Below are positions 9,498 through 18,809 of a DNA stretch of 64,000 nucleotides, in pieces; position 1 is the first letter of the stretch, and each line of letters opens with the position of its first letter. Below the pieces are notes generated by a model. The model did not search any database. It was given only the letters and a program-made list of their open reading frames with translations, and was not told the origin of the DNA. The stretch lies in NCBI GenBank assembly GCA_947450605.1, contig CANFWB010000001.1, positions 42,744 to 106,743 of the forward strand. Reading direction: 5' to 3'. The stretch comes from Burkholderiaceae bacterium. Lineage in GTDB: Bacteria > Pseudomonadota > Gammaproteobacteria > Burkholderiales > Burkholderiaceae. The translations under genes and the position numbers were made by a program.

Positions 9498-10757
9498 TCA
9501 AAAACTAAAGTAGGTCATGTAAGGAGCGAAGATTGTCCTGGGGTCTGCGCAACATTCTGGCATTTGGAAAATAAGGCCATAACTTACGCATAGCGAAAAA
9601 AGAAATGCCCTGCCTCTGAATCCCTTGAATAAGCTTAGTTGTATCGATATGGGATTCACGTCGGGTTTAAAAAACATATCAGATCGATGCAAAACAAACA
9701 TCAGTAAGATGAGTTGATTAGAGATCGAAGCAATCCACCTTCCCCAGTCAGAACCCACTAAAAACATGGGCATCAAGACTAAAGAGCCAACAAGTATCCA
9801 ATGTAGATATTGTGTAGATGAGCCATTAATCTTTGGCGGGTCAATTGCAATATATATATACGTTAAAACTAGTGCATTGCCAAAAGCAAAAAAGATCCAT
9901 ATAAAAATACCACCAGAGCTGACGACTCCATACAAAGTACTCAAGTGTTGATTTAATCCCCACCCAAGAGATCCGATAGCCCCAAAAGTAGAGTACGGCG
10001 CTGCCGGCGATAGCTGTAAACGATCTGTCAATGGCAAAGAATCCCAAATCAATTGGCTCATAGCAAGATCACCGTGAAAGACTGAGCAAATCAAAAATAC
10101 GATCAAGGTCTCACAGAAAAGCAAGCCCACTGCCGCTCGTAAATATCGATCCTGAGGCCTTTCTAGCGCGAGTATCCATAGCAGTAGCGCTGATATCGGA
10201 AAGCTCAGAAAAATATATGCCTCATGCACCAACACTAGACTGGGAGTGAAAATAAACAGAGAGGCAAGATAAATTCCAAGCCAATACTTTTGCATAGCAA
10301 ACGATGCAGATTTAATTTGGAGATAAAGCAGGCATTGAATAGCAAAAAAAATAAGGAAAATATTTTCTTTTCGGGTATAAAAGTCTGAAGTCATGCCCAT
10401 GTGGAATATACCGCCCTGAATCAATACGGCTACCAGCAATACATTCGTGTTTCGGATGCCAGACTTTAGGTACACCAGAATAAAAGTACTTGTATAAATT
10501 GCATAGGAAAAAAACATCGCAATATACAGCGGCCTAATTAAACTGCTAGGGCTATATATCCTTAACAAGACCTCACCCAACAAGCCTCTGCGGATGAAAC
10601 CAGCCTGATAATTAATTAACCATTCAGAGATAGGCCATTCATTAAAGCGCGGTACTGAAAAATCTCCAGTCATCCAAAAGTACGACAAGATGAGTGGTAC
10701 TTCAATACAAAGTGCAAGTGCAATAAACCGTACGATTGAGAGGCTGCGACTATTCAT
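9498..10757 (-). CDS. polytopic membrane protein of unknown function
   Basis: Many TM segments; likely start MNSRSLSIVRFIALALCIEV at 10757. Confidence 0.6.
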   Translation of the reverse strand: MNSRSLSIVRFIALALCIEVPLILSYFWMTGDFSVPRFNEWPISEWLINYQAGFIRRGLLGEVLLRIYSPSSLIRPLYIAMFFSYAIYTSTFILVYLKSGIRNTNVLLVAVLIQGGIFHMGMTSDFYTRKENIFLIFFAIQCLLYLQIKSASFAMQKYWLGIYLASLFIFTPSLVLVHEAYIFLSFPISALLLWILALERPQDRYLRAAVGLLFCETLIVFLICSVFHGDLAMSQLIWDSLPLTDRLQLSPAAPYSTFGAIGSLGWGLNQHLSTLYGVVSSGGIFIWIFFAFGNALVLTYIYIAIDPPKINGSSTQYLHWILVGSLVLMPMFLVGSDWGRWIASISNQLILLMFVLHRSDMFFKPDVNPISIQLSLFKGFRGRAFLFSLCVSYGLIFQMPECCADPRTIFAPYMTYFSF

Positions 10758-11223
10758 GATTAAACTCTGAAAAGCTAAATGTAAGCCCTTTTTTGCGGCA
10801 CTGATATCGACCCTTATTTTGAATGAGACGGTCGCCCTGTATGCGTACCTCACTCATCAGAAGCTCACCAGTATTGAGGTTAAGCATTCCTCTGCGATCT
10901 ATGTCGGCGATCTTTTCACATCCATTGAGACGAAAATCCATATGGGATATATTTTTCTCTTGATGACAGATAACATAAGCACCACTGAAGCTTCCCTGAA
11001 GAAATTGAAAAATCTGACCTCCCCATATCTCTAGCATTAAGGGGCCTTTGCCTTGGTATTTTTCTAATGCGATTGCGCTAGAGTTATAAACGATCTGCTC
11101 TGAACTGCCCTCACATAACCAATACACAGGGAATACAGCTTTGTCACACGCAGATAAGAAAAGGCTACTGACAAGCAATATAAGCACCCTGAACATAGCA
11201 GATGACAGTTGGCGTAATCTCAT
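10750..11223 (-). CDS. small putative lipoprotein of unknown function
   Basis: Signal peptide with lipobox LFLSAC; 8-bp overlap with the next gene. Confidence 0.6.
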   Translation of the reverse strand: MRLRQLSSAMFRVLILLVSSLFLSACDKAVFPVYWLCEGSSEQIVYNSSAIALEKYQGKGPLMLEIWGGQIFQFLQGSFSGAYVICHQEKNISHMDFRLNGCEKIADIDRRGMLNLNTGELLMSEVRIQGDRLIQNKGRYQCRKKGLTFSFSEFNHE

Positions 11224-11231
11224 ATCGGGGA

Positions 11232-12743
11232 CTATGGTGCCGGCCTTGCTAAACCACCCTCTGAGGGAGCCAAAGTGAAGATGATGGCAGTCTTATCCTC
11301 ATACCTATTTTTCCATTGCGGATGACTATCAAAATAGGCTCTTGCAGGTGATTCTGGGCGTATCAATACCCACGTAATTCCATGGGACTGGATCACCTTA
11401 TCTAGAGCACCAGGATTACCATCTCGAATGGCCTCCAAATATGGTCCAAGCACCTTTTCGTCATACAAGTCAGCCCTGCCATCAATGAAGACTGGAATAC
11501 CGCGATTGATTAAGTAACCGCCAAATTCATAAGTGTTTAAAACGGGACCACTAATACCCTGGCTTACTGCAAAATCTACCGCATCAATGGGGTGGACCAA
11601 CTTAGAAGGCGCATGATGATTGAAAAACGCGCTGATGATTGTTGCGCTCAGTATTACCAAGCCGCCTATACCAATTGCTTTTTTGGTGGCAAAGCCTGAG
11701 GCTCGCTCAAAAAATTGATCTATCTTTGAGGTGTTTGGCCCGTTTACCAAAAAATATTTCCTGCCAAATGAACTGGCAATCAGCAAAGGAGTCATCAATC
11801 CGAAAATAGAAACATAGCGATTGTGTGTTAGTGCCTGATAAAGCAAGCCCACGATGAGTAGCGCATGAATGAATCGGATTTGGATAAATCCCATTAGAGC
11901 TAATATGAAATAACTTGCCAATGTGATCTCAAGACCACCCAAACCAATAAACTCATATGGCATCCATTCGGTAATCGCACCCAGATGACTTAATTTAAAT
12001 AGAGAAAAAGGAAATAGCAGGCCCTCCCAGCCGAGCGGAGTTAATATGCATGCCCCCACGGCTAATAACCAAAAAATAATCCACTCTCGAAATAATGGCA
12101 TGCGTTTTGACGGGAGGCAGTCCCATAAAGCCTGAACACCCAACGGAATAGCAATCGCTAAGCCAAATACGAAGCTACCATGCAAATTAGCCCACAACAC
12201 CATGAGCGGCAATAAGAACCAAGATGGGCCCCGCCGCTTTTCTGAGGCATTGATCAGAACACTGCACCAAACCAATAGCAGGGGCCACGATAAAACATGA
12301 GGCCGAATCAGCAAATGATTTGCAAGCGCTGAATAAGCTATGGCGGTAAAAAAGATGGCATATATTGGAGGAACACGTTTTAGCAAGAAGCGCAGAAGCA
12401 ATGCCAGCGTGAGCGCAAGCATCAACGCTACCAGCATCACTAACGCCGACCAACCGCCCAAATCATAAAACGTAGCAAGAATGCATTCTGATAGCCACTC
12501 ATGCGCAGTCCAAGCCCCACCTCGCATCGTGTGGGAATAAATATCTACAGCAGGAATAGACCGATGATCTAGTATCCATTGGCCTATAGACAGATGCATG
12601 TAGGTATCCGGATCGACTGAAGTGTGCCAGGAGGATAAAGTCAATAAACCAATACAGGCAATAATGCCCACGATTAAAGGCCACGATAGGCCATAGAAAA
12701 GTGATGGTGAGTTGTTATCTGAATCCAAATACCGCTCTGTCAT
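11232..12743 (-). CDS. polytopic membrane protein, possibly GT-C/PMT-like
   Basis: Large multi-TM ORF with periplasmic-looking C-terminal domain (GPVLNTYEFGGYLINRGIPVFIDGRADLYD). Confidence 0.6.
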   Translation of the reverse strand: MTERYLDSDNNSPSLFYGLSWPLIVGIIACIGLLTLSSWHTSVDPDTYMHLSIGQWILDHRSIPAVDIYSHTMRGGAWTAHEWLSECILATFYDLGGWSALVMLVALMLALTLALLLRFLLKRVPPIYAIFFTAIAYSALANHLLIRPHVLSWPLLLVWCSVLINASEKRRGPSWFLLPLMVLWANLHGSFVFGLAIAIPLGVQALWDCLPSKRMPLFREWIIFWLLAVGACILTPLGWEGLLFPFSLFKLSHLGAITEWMPYEFIGLGGLEITLASYFILALMGFIQIRFIHALLIVGLLYQALTHNRYVSIFGLMTPLLIASSFGRKYFLVNGPNTSKIDQFFERASGFATKKAIGIGGLVILSATIISAFFNHHAPSKLVHPIDAVDFAVSQGISGPVLNTYEFGGYLINRGIPVFIDGRADLYDEKVLGPYLEAIRDGNPGALDKVIQSHGITWVLIRPESPARAYFDSHPQWKNRYEDKTAIIFTLAPSEGGLARPAP

Positions 12744-13062
12744 ATGTTGCTCATAGATAAGCGCCCCCTTAGAGATCGTGCTTATTTAGCTCCTGTAAGC
12801 TTTATCATTTATGATTTTCATAATATATTAAATAATTAAAAAGCCTTAACACACAGATTTATCTCGGATTACCGCTATGCCGCTCCTTGGATCACGATGA
12901 CCCCCAAGACTTTGATCAACTAACTGCTTGCGGGGATATCGGGAATGATAATCACAAGATCTTTTTCGCCATTGTTGATGTAGATGCCTTAATCAAAAAA
13001 TGTTCCCCATTGATTTCCCGCCACCAATCGAGGCGCAGGATAGCCCACTAATATGAATGAAT

Positions 13063-14562
13063 CTATTTGGTGTAAATAACGTATCTATTGCGACCGCCCT
13101 GCTTCGCCTTGTACATTGCCTTGTCGGCCATATCAATCAAATTATCACCCTCATTATCCTTAGTCACAATAATGGTCACCACTCCAACACTGATTGAGAT
13201 ATGGGGGGTGATATCAGGTATAAATTCAAATCGAATAGCGCGCACTGCATCCATAATCTGGTTCGTCAAGATGACGGCTCCAGCCTCATCGGTATTGGGG
13301 AGCACTACTGCAAACTCTTCGCCACCCCAGCGACAACAAATATCCAAGGGACGAGTGACGCAGGCAGAAATCGCAAGCGCGACAGCTTTTAACGCGACAT
13401 CACCACAATCATGCCCATAGTTGTCATTAAAAATCTTGAAATGATCAATGTCGATAAAAAGTGCACTAATGGGATTTTTAGAGCGCATCGACTCTTTCCA
13501 TAATGCCGGAAGCTCAGCATCCAAGGCTCTTCGATTTTTAAGCTGCGTAAGCTCATCAGAATAGGAAAGTTCCATAGCCATGCTATTTCTTACTGCATAT
13601 AAATAAAATCGCCACACCACAACTGTAATTGCTATTCCTGAAAGCAATATATATAAAATTAAGTGGTAGGCCTCCCTAAAAAATGATAGCCGCAGTGAAC
13701 TTCTGGGAATGGAAACACTGGTTTCTAGATTGTGCGCTTCAGAAATTGCGTAAGCTAGATATCGGGCGTGAGGAACTTCTTCTGAGCTTGGGATATACAT
13801 CACCTTACTATGCCCACCATCACGGCGGATAATTTCAGATAGTCCTTGACTGGTTACCGATTGAATTTCATCTTCTTTAGTTAGCTCCGGATAGACAAAG
13901 ACCACATTACCACCTTCAACATGCACCAGTATTTGAAGATCGGATAAACCATCCAATGACTTTTTTAGCGTTTTAGCAATATTATTGGCCACCAACTGCT
14001 GAACAAGAACACCGCGAAATTTACCTTTTTTGTCAACAATGGATTTAGCGATGTGAAAAGTGAATTGCCCAGTAGTGCGAGCAACCACCAAATTTCCGAC
14101 AACAAAAGGCCTATGCGGATTATTTTTCAACACCTGAAAATAGCGTCGATCAGCTAAATTGATTGGATCTACCTCCGCACTATTATTTGTAGCCCGGAGG
14201 ACTCCTTGCTCATCAACATAGAGTGTTAGTAAAAAGGATTTATCAGCAATAAAGGTATTAAACACTCGCTGCCCTAAAGCCATTGCCTTATAAGCAGATT
14301 CCTTTGTGAGTTGACCAGCATTTAATTGCTCAGTGATTTTGGCTAGGTCATATTCCAAAACATTTTGTGCGCTAGCGAGAGAGCCCTCTATGTGCACATT
14401 GGTAATGTTAGCCTCTCTTAGCAGCTCATTAGAGACCCGAATTTCGTAACTAACATAGCTGGAGTAAAGCGCATAAAACGATCCAGCCCCAGTGATGAGG
14501 ATGGTGAATAAATACAATAATAAGTATTGATTACGTATTTTTTTCGTATCAATTGACGGCAT
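13063..14562 (-). CDS. membrane-bound diguanylate cyclase (extracellular Cache-like sensor + GGDEF)
   Basis: Canonical signature WGGEEFAVVLPN; N- and mid TM helices bracketing a sensory region. Confidence 0.9.
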   Translation of the reverse strand: MPSIDTKKIRNQYLLLYLFTILITGAGSFYALYSSYVSYEIRVSNELLREANITNVHIEGSLASAQNVLEYDLAKITEQLNAGQLTKESAYKAMALGQRVFNTFIADKSFLLTLYVDEQGVLRATNNSAEVDPINLADRRYFQVLKNNPHRPFVVGNLVVARTTGQFTFHIAKSIVDKKGKFRGVLVQQLVANNIAKTLKKSLDGLSDLQILVHVEGGNVVFVYPELTKEDEIQSVTSQGLSEIIRRDGGHSKVMYIPSSEEVPHARYLAYAISEAHNLETSVSIPRSSLRLSFFREAYHLILYILLSGIAITVVVWRFYLYAVRNSMAMELSYSDELTQLKNRRALDAELPALWKESMRSKNPISALFIDIDHFKIFNDNYGHDCGDVALKAVALAISACVTRPLDICCRWGGEEFAVVLPNTDEAGAVILTNQIMDAVRAIRFEFIPDITPHISISVGVVTIIVTKDNEGDNLIDMADKAMYKAKQGGRNRYVIYTK

Positions 14563-14583
14563 TCCAGCCTCTTTACTTAAATA

Positions 14584-14802
14584 CTACTCGAATAGATTGA
14601 CTAGATTTTCATGGGCCCACCCCAATAAATCTTCATTTTCAGGCTTTGATAATTCCTTATATAGGATGCTGCTGAGCTTCACAACCCCACCATCGTCGAC
14701 TGTAAAAGGTAGGTCCTTATGGTGATCAGACCCATCTGCAAGCGCTATTTGATCGATGATATTGAGCAATCTCACAGTTTTTTCTTCATGCTCATCGGTC
14801 AT
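14584..14802 (-). CDS. hypothetical small protein
   Basis: 72-aa ORF directly upstream of the GGDEF gene. Confidence 0.4.
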   Translation of the reverse strand: MTDEHEEKTVRLLNIIDQIALADGSDHHKDLPFTVDDGGVVKLSSILYKELSKPENEDLLGWAHENLVNLFE

Positions 14803-14897
14803 TTGTGAAGGCTTTCATATTATGAAATACATAAAATAGGATACATTATATTTTGCTTTAATCAATTATTATTGTTTTAAAGGTTCTTAAAATCGAC

Positions 14898-15236
14898 ATT
14901 ACCGCTAAGCTTTTAGCTTACATAAAATATCTCAAGCTGGAGTCCAGCCTCAATGAGAGGTATGGCTTGGATCACATTCAAGTAGATGTTTTGAATGTGG
15001 TTTTTCTTTCCCTGACCGCCAATCTCACGCCTAAGGTTGGCGATATTCTCTCGCATCGGGAGATTGCCTCCCAGGCAACCATTCATGCTGCACTGAAAAA
15101 ATTGAAACAAAAGAAAATGATTTCTTTTTGGAGCTCTAATGACAGTCGAGCAAAATACGTACAGCTGACCAAGCTTGGACAAAAGCGGTTTGAAACGCTT
15201 GCCGATGCATCCGCAAATGGAGTCAACAAGCATTGA
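14898..15236 (+). CDS. MarR-like winged-helix regulator (start uncertain; non-canonical ATT/ATC suggested)
   Basis: IASQATIHAALKKLKQKKMI...LTKLGQKRF; frame open upstream of ATG 14967 and similar to the ORF at 41883-42209. Confidence 0.55.
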   Translation: MTAKLLAYIKYLKLESSLNERYGLDHIQVDVLNVVFLSLTANLTPKVGDILSHREIASQATIHAALKKLKQKKMISFWSSNDSRAKYVQLTKLGQKRFETLADASANGVNKH

Positions 15237-15300
15237 CCGTAATCCAATAACTTGCTTCTACATTCCACTGCTGAAACACTCAGGATTCAGAGCTATTACA

Positions 15301-17232
15301 TCAAGATTCCGAGCGACTTAGCAATAATTCCCAGCGTTGCAACTTGGTATCTAGATCAGCGGTAATTTCAGATAGTCGGGCCTGCATACTTGCAGCTAGC
15401 TCAGGCTCATTCTTATACAGATCTGGATTACTCATCGCAATGCCAATCTCAGCCTGCTCTGTCTCTAGCACTTCAATTTGCAAAGGCAAAGCCTCGAGCT
15501 CTTGACGCTCTTTGCCATTGAGCTTTTGCGTGCCGCTCTTTGCAACTACGGGCTTAGGCTCAGTCTTAGGCTCAGCTTTTGCTGCTGGCTTGGATTCTGT
15601 TTTCTCAACCGCCTTGGCGCCACCATTGGCAGCGCGAATTTTATCTGAGCGTGCCTTTTGAATCTTCCAGTCTTCGTAACCGCCCTCGTACTCGCGCCAG
15701 AATCCATCGCCTTCATTGGCGATAATGCTGGTCACTACGTTATCTAAGAAGTAACGATCATGACTGACTAAAAAGACAGTGCCCTTATAGTCTTGGAGTA
15801 ATTGCTCGAGCAAATCAAGAGTATCAATATCCAAGTCATTGGTCGGCTCATCCAACACCAAGACGTTGGCAGGTCTTGCAAATAAGCGTGCCAACAATAA
15901 GCGATTACGCTCACCACCAGATAAGGTGCTGACCGGTGAATTAGTGCGCTCTGGTGCAAATAAGAAATCACTCAAGTAACTCTTGACGTGCTTCTTATTG
16001 CCGTTGATTTCAATCCACTCACTACCCGGGCTAATGTAGTCCTCGAGCGATGCATTGAGATCAAGGCCTTCGCGCATCTGATCAAAGTAAGCAACCTCAA
16101 TCCGAGTGCCCATCGTTGCAGTTCCAGAGTCTGGTGCAATAGTGCCGAGAATTAATTTCAGCAGCGTTGTCTTGCCAGCGCCGTTGGGACCTAAGAAGCC
16201 CACCTTATCACCACGCAAAATCGTTGCTGTGAAGTCTTGCACAATAGGACGGCCATAAGACTTAGAGACATTTTGAAGATCGGCTACGATCTTGCCACTT
16301 CTATCGCCGGCGGAGACCGCAAGCTTGACCTGCCCAATCGCATCCCGTCTTTGTGAGCGACTAGTTCGGAGATTTTCTAGACGGGCAATGCGTGCAACGC
16401 TGCGAGTACGCCGAGCCTCAACACCCTTACGAATCCAAACCTCTTCTTGTGCAAGCAATTTATCTGCTCGCGCGTTAGCCAGAGATTCAGAATTCATTTC
16501 CTGATCTTTTAATACTTCGTAGGCCGAGAAATTACCTGGGTAAGTGCGCAATATCCCGCGGTCAAGCTCAACAATCTGCGTACAGACATTGTCCAAGAAA
16601 GCACGATCATGGGTAATTAATATCACTGACCCTTTGTACTCTTTTAATAAGCCCTCTAACCAAGAGATCGAATCTAAATCCAAATGGTTGGTAGGCTCAT
16701 CGAGCAACAATACATCGGGCATCTCCACCAGAGCACGTGCCAGCGCAACGCGCTTCTTAGTGCCTCCAGAGAGGGTGCTAATTTTGAGATCAGCCTCCAA
16801 ATGCAAGCGATCGAGAGTTTCGTGAACGCGCTGCTCCCAATTCCAGCCACTGAGAGCCTCTAGTTGGGACTGCACTTCATCAAGGCGATGGTGGGCAGCA
16901 TCATCCCACTCCCCGATGCTGAGAGCTTCATACTCCTCTCGTAATGCTTTAGCCTGAGCAACACCTTTGGACACTGCATCAAACACAGTCTCCTCCGCTT
17001 CAAATATCGGCTCTTGGGGAACGTAGGCAATACGGAGGCCTTGCTGATATTGCAGCAAGCCATCATCCATTTTTTCTATGCCGGCCAAGATCTTCAATAA
17101 GGAAGATTTTCCAGTGCCATTACGGCCAATTAAGCCAACACGTTCCCCAGATTCCAATGAGAAAGCCGTGTTTGCGAGGAGGTCAACGTGGCCAAAAGCC
17201 AGTTTTGCATCAGTGAGTACGATTAAAGCCAT
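15301..17232 (-). CDS. ABC-F family ATP-binding protein (Uup/YheS-like)
   Basis: Two ABC domains (GRNGTGKSS, LSGGTKKRVALARAL; GPNGAGKTT, LSGGERNRLLLARLF) and charged C-terminal tail. Confidence 0.93.
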   Translation of the reverse strand: MALIVLTDAKLAFGHVDLLANTAFSLESGERVGLIGRNGTGKSSLLKILAGIEKMDDGLLQYQQGLRIAYVPQEPIFEAEETVFDAVSKGVAQAKALREEYEALSIGEWDDAAHHRLDEVQSQLEALSGWNWEQRVHETLDRLHLEADLKISTLSGGTKKRVALARALVEMPDVLLLDEPTNHLDLDSISWLEGLLKEYKGSVILITHDRAFLDNVCTQIVELDRGILRTYPGNFSAYEVLKDQEMNSESLANARADKLLAQEEVWIRKGVEARRTRSVARIARLENLRTSRSQRRDAIGQVKLAVSAGDRSGKIVADLQNVSKSYGRPIVQDFTATILRGDKVGFLGPNGAGKTTLLKLILGTIAPDSGTATMGTRIEVAYFDQMREGLDLNASLEDYISPGSEWIEINGNKKHVKSYLSDFLFAPERTNSPVSTLSGGERNRLLLARLFARPANVLVLDEPTNDLDIDTLDLLEQLLQDYKGTVFLVSHDRYFLDNVVTSIIANEGDGFWREYEGGYEDWKIQKARSDKIRAANGGAKAVEKTESKPAAKAEPKTEPKPVVAKSGTQKLNGKERQELEALPLQIEVLETEQAEIGIAMSNPDLYKNEPELAASMQARLSEITADLDTKLQRWELLLSRSES

Positions 17233-17332
17233 GGCGACATTATCGTCACTTCACTCAAAGTGGTGATATTTCTAATAAACATGGGATTCAGAAGTAGAAT
17301 TTACTCAAGCAATATCCCAAATAAAGCGATAA

Positions 17333-17929
17333 ATGACCTGTAAGCTCAGCCCTGCCGCACCGCGACTTATCCTCTTTGCAGGCCATGCAGGCACAGGTAA
17401 AACCACTTTAGCCAAAAAGGCTTTGCCCCTCATCATCGAGAAGACGGGTGAGGACTTTTTCTTTTTAGACAAAGATACGGTATACGGGGCCTATAGCGCA
17501 CATGTCATGGAGCTCACGTCCAATAGCCCCAATGATCGAGATAGCCCTTTTTATCTCCAGACTCTGAGAGATTGGGAGTACGCCGGACTCATCGCAATTG
17601 CTAAAGAGAATCTTCAACTCGGGGTGAACGTCATCCTGGTGGGTCCGTTTTCTAGGGAGATCCAAAGCGGCAGAATGTTTAACCCAGAAGATCTGGGAGT
17701 GCCTAGCGCATCTAGTATCAAAATCGCTTGGATTGATCTTGACGCAAATGAAGCAAAGCAGCGTATGGAAAAACGCGCTGACCCCAGAGATGAATGGAAA
17801 CTCCAGCATTGGGATCAATACACCAAGCGTAGAGTTGAGCCGCCCAATCACATTGCAATACAGCGGTTTGATAATCAGCACTTTGATGATGCCAAGTTTG
17901 AGAGGCTCATCAATCACTTAACTCAATAA
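17333..17929 (+). CDS. AAA-type ATP-binding/kinase-like protein
   Basis: Walker A LFAGHAGTGKTTLAKK. Confidence 0.7.
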   Translation: MTCKLSPAAPRLILFAGHAGTGKTTLAKKALPLIIEKTGEDFFFLDKDTVYGAYSAHVMELTSNSPNDRDSPFYLQTLRDWEYAGLIAIAKENLQLGVNVILVGPFSREIQSGRMFNPEDLGVPSASSIKIAWIDLDANEAKQRMEKRADPRDEWKLQHWDQYTKRRVEPPNHIAIQRFDNQHFDDAKFERLINHLTQ

Positions 17930-17939
17930 GTGATTGACA

Positions 17940-17975
17940 AAAAAATAGAGCCCCTGAAGGGCCCTATCTCAAGAA
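17940..17975. terminator. hairpin between convergent genes
   Basis: AAAAAAATAGAGCCCctgaaGGGCcCTATCT between the + gene (end 17929) and ompW (end 17991). Confidence 0.45.
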
Positions 17976-17990
17976 CTCAGAACCAAGGAC

Positions 17991-18632
17991 TTAGAACTTG
18001 TAAGTCACGCCAACAGCTGGCATCCATGGGTTCAAAGTCAACTTGCCAGTACCTAATGACGGTGCGGCACTATTGGCATTGGTAACTGTAGACATAGTGG
18101 CGTATTTCACATCAAGGTTTAAGCCCCAATTTTTATCCAACATGTAATCGGCACCAATTTGACCAACCACACCAAAACTAGTATTCGATACTGTCAGGCC
18201 ATTATTTAACTGAGGAAAATTGGAACGATTGCCAAAAATGGTGTAGTTCACACCTGCACCAACGTAAGGTTTAAAAGCGCCCAACTCGGTAAAGTGATAT
18301 TGCAACAGTAATGAAGGTGGAAGTGCTGTAATTGATCCAGTAGTTCCGGGCACTGCATTGGAAACAATGTTCACCTTTTGCGGATAAGTTAACACTAACT
18401 CAGCAGCAATATTTTTGGTAAAGAAATAGCTCACATCAAACTCTGGCAGCCATTGATTTTGAGCTTTGATGTCATAGGTAGAAGCATTTCCGGATTGGCC
18501 ATTTTGCCAATTAGCCGACACTGCACGAATACGAACCATCCAAGGATTTTCTTCTGCTGCTTGTGCGTGAGCGGCGATTGGAGCTAATGAAGCGACTGCT
18601 GCCATGGCTGCTACTAGAGTTTTAATACGCAT
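17991..18632 (-). CDS. ompW: OmpW family outer membrane protein
   Basis: Signal peptide MRIKTLVAAMAAVASLAPIAAHAQA; WMVRIRAV... and C-terminal VGVTYKF typical of OmpW; RBS AAAAGGGG just upstream. Confidence 0.88.
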   Translation of the reverse strand: MRIKTLVAAMAAVASLAPIAAHAQAAEENPWMVRIRAVSANWQNGQSGNASTYDIKAQNQWLPEFDVSYFFTKNIAAELVLTYPQKVNIVSNAVPGTTGSITALPPSLLLQYHFTELGAFKPYVGAGVNYTIFGNRSNFPQLNNGLTVSNTSFGVVGQIGADYMLDKNWGLNLDVKYATMSTVTNANSAAPSLGTGKLTLNPWMPAVGVTYKF

Positions 18633-18696
18633 GATGTACCCCTTTTCTGTTATCAATTTGATGACTCTATTTTCAAAGTGATGTTGGGGCGGCAAT

Positions 18697-18710
18697 TTGA
18701 TGTAAATCAA
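18697..18710. promoter_or_regulatory. FNR box TTGATgtaaATCAA upstream of ompW
   Basis: Exact match to TTGAT-N4-ATCAA. Confidence 0.6.
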
Positions 18711-18768
18711 ATGCAGTAGCTACTGAAATTTTTTATGGGCTTAAAAGCAACACTGTTTTTATGAGTTT

Positions 18769-18782
18769 TTGATCTAGATCAA
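18769..18782. promoter_or_regulatory. second FNR box TTGATctagATCAA in ompW-hemN intergenic
   Basis: Exact match to TTGAT-N4-ATCAA. Confidence 0.6.
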
Positions 18783-18809
18783 ATAGTTCGGGTTGTCAGA
18801 CTTTTTTGA

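Noticed and set aside
12840-13060. Short + strand reading DDPQDFDQLTACGDIGNDNHKIFFAIVDVDALIKKCS in the intergenic region before the GGDEF gene
   Set aside because: Possible gene remnant, but no start codon, no recognisable family and too short to support as a pseudogene.
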